This document shows, one piece after another, positions 5,323 through 5,831 of a stretch of 5,831 nucleotides of DNA. Position 1 is the first letter of the stretch. Every line of letters starts with the position of its first letter. The stretch covers positions 1 to 5,831 of the forward strand of contig JAUIHC010000205.1 in assembly GCA_030432455.1 (NCBI GenBank). Direction: 5' to 3'. Source of the stretch: Phycisphaerae bacterium (GTDB lineage: Bacteria; Planctomycetota; Phycisphaerae; Phycisphaerales; SM1A02). Made by a program: the position numbers and the translations under genes. Below the pieces are notes generated by a model that had not been told where the DNA came from, made no database searches, and was given only the letters and a program-made list of their open reading frames with translations.

Positions 5323-5831
5323 TCAGACCGTGAGCGCGTCGGGTCGCGGGATCGACGACCCGCGTGGCGGCGGACTCCACGCGGACGGGGCGGAGATCCC
5401 TCGTTCGCGGCAGAGCAGGTCCGCCGTGATCTGCGAACTCAGGAAGATCACCGGCAGTCCGGACCCCGGATGCGTGCCGCCTCCGACCAGCCAGACGCCG
5501 TCGACGTCCTCCAGACGGTGCTGGGGACGGCGGTGGAGCATCTGATCGAGTCCGTGGGCGAGGTTGAAGGTCGCCCCCAGGTTGATCCGCTCCTTCCGCC
5601 AGTCGGCGGGCGTCACGACCTTCTCGACGCAGATGCGGCGACGCAGGTCCTCGATTCCGAACACCGAGCCGAGTCGATCGAGCGTCGCCTCGCGGTACCG
5701 CGGAGCCGCGTCGTTCCAGTCCGGCCCGGCCGCGTCGTTCGGCGTCGGGACGAGCACATAGAGCGAACTCGCGTTCTTCGGGGCGAGGGTCGGGTCGATC
5801 CGCGAGGGGTTGTGGACGTAGGTCGAGGCGT
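5323..5831 (-). CDS. CrtI/CrtN-family FAD-dependent carotenoid desaturase/oxidoreductase, C-terminal part (5' end outside window)
   Basis: The frame is open from the window edge to a TGA at 5325-5323, giving 168 visible C-terminal residues out of the roughly 500 usual for the family. NPSRIDPTLAPKNASSLYVLVPTPN matches in pattern the CrtI stretch in which Pro-Ser, Asp-Pro and Ala-Pro precede a Tyr-Val-Leu-x-Pro-x-Pro strand. Further on are GATFNLAHGLDQMLHRRPQHR and then VWLVGGGTHPGSGLPVIFLSS, the C-terminal FAD-contacting signature of phytoene and diapophytoene desaturases. Such enzymes desaturate or otherwise oxidise carotenoid chains at the membrane surface. The visible part cannot separate CrtI from CrtN, CrtD, CrtO or ketolase-like relatives. 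The last ~25 residues (PSAWSPPPRGSSIPRPDALTV) are a Pro-rich tail. The N-terminal Rossmann motif is outside the window. It may be co-transcribed with the dioxygenase 25 nt downstream, but no pathway link is evident. Confidence 0.88.
   Translation of the reverse strand, partial: ASTYVHNPSRIDPTLAPKNASSLYVLVPTPNDAAGPDWNDAAPRYREATLDRLGSVFGIEDLRRRICVEKVVTPADWRKERINLGATFNLAHGLDQMLHRRPQHRLEDVDGVWLVGGGTHPGSGLPVIFLSSQITADLLCRERGISAPSAWSPPPRGSSIPRPDALTV

Noticed and set aside
5323..5757. CrtI-family gene starting at the internal GTG near 5757
   Set aside because: The frame stays open to the window edge and the residues before it (NPSRIDPTLAPKN) match the family, so that codon is an internal valine in a gene cut by the window.

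Overview
This is a GC-rich bacterial chromosome segment of about 5.8 kb. It carries two convergent gene groups separated by a short array of 59-bp tandem repeats. A KdsC phosphatase next to a very large LptC/OstA-type protein marks a Gram-negative cell that makes Kdo-containing lipopolysaccharide. High GC, an apparent Ser/Thr protein kinase tail, a CrtI-type carotenoid enzyme and an aerobic tryptophan dioxygenase would fit a high-GC aerobic planctomycete, for example Phycisphaerae. That placement is an inference; other high-GC Gram-negative phyla are not excluded.

Left half, plus strand: the last ~50 codons of what looks like a protein kinase (1-155), then kdsC (202-726), then after 50 nt a 1162-residue membrane-anchored protein with LptC/OstA-like beta-strand repeats (777-4265). 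The order kdsC then lptC is the same as in the classical Gram-negative kdsC-lptC-lptA-lptB cluster. Here the second gene is about six times the length of LptC and seems to combine an LptC-like module with several OstA/LptA-like modules. The likely joint job is making Kdo and carrying LPS across the periplasm. The second gene has a clear Shine-Dalgarno site. kdsC seems better explained by a leaderless start, with a TACGAT box 7 nt before its ATG.

Middle (4266-4505): a convergent intergenic region holding three nearly identical 59-bp direct repeats plus a 35-bp partial copy. The partial copy ends one base short of the stop codon of the opposing gene and can form a strong hairpin.

Right half, minus strand: tryptophan 2,3-dioxygenase (5297-4506, GTG start), which opens the kynurenine pathway. 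It lies 25 nt downstream of the C-terminal part of a CrtI-family FAD-dependent desaturase/oxidoreductase that runs off the window (5831-5323). The junction contains the most striking regulatory-looking element in the window: a perfect 14-bp palindrome over the dioxygenase start codon, nested in 8-bp inverted arms that also cover a TAGGAT box 7 nt upstream of the GTG.

No RNA genes, CRISPR array, transposase or integrase were seen. The strongest candidates for something new are the giant LptC/OstA protein, the nested palindrome at the dioxygenase start, and the 59-bp repeat array.
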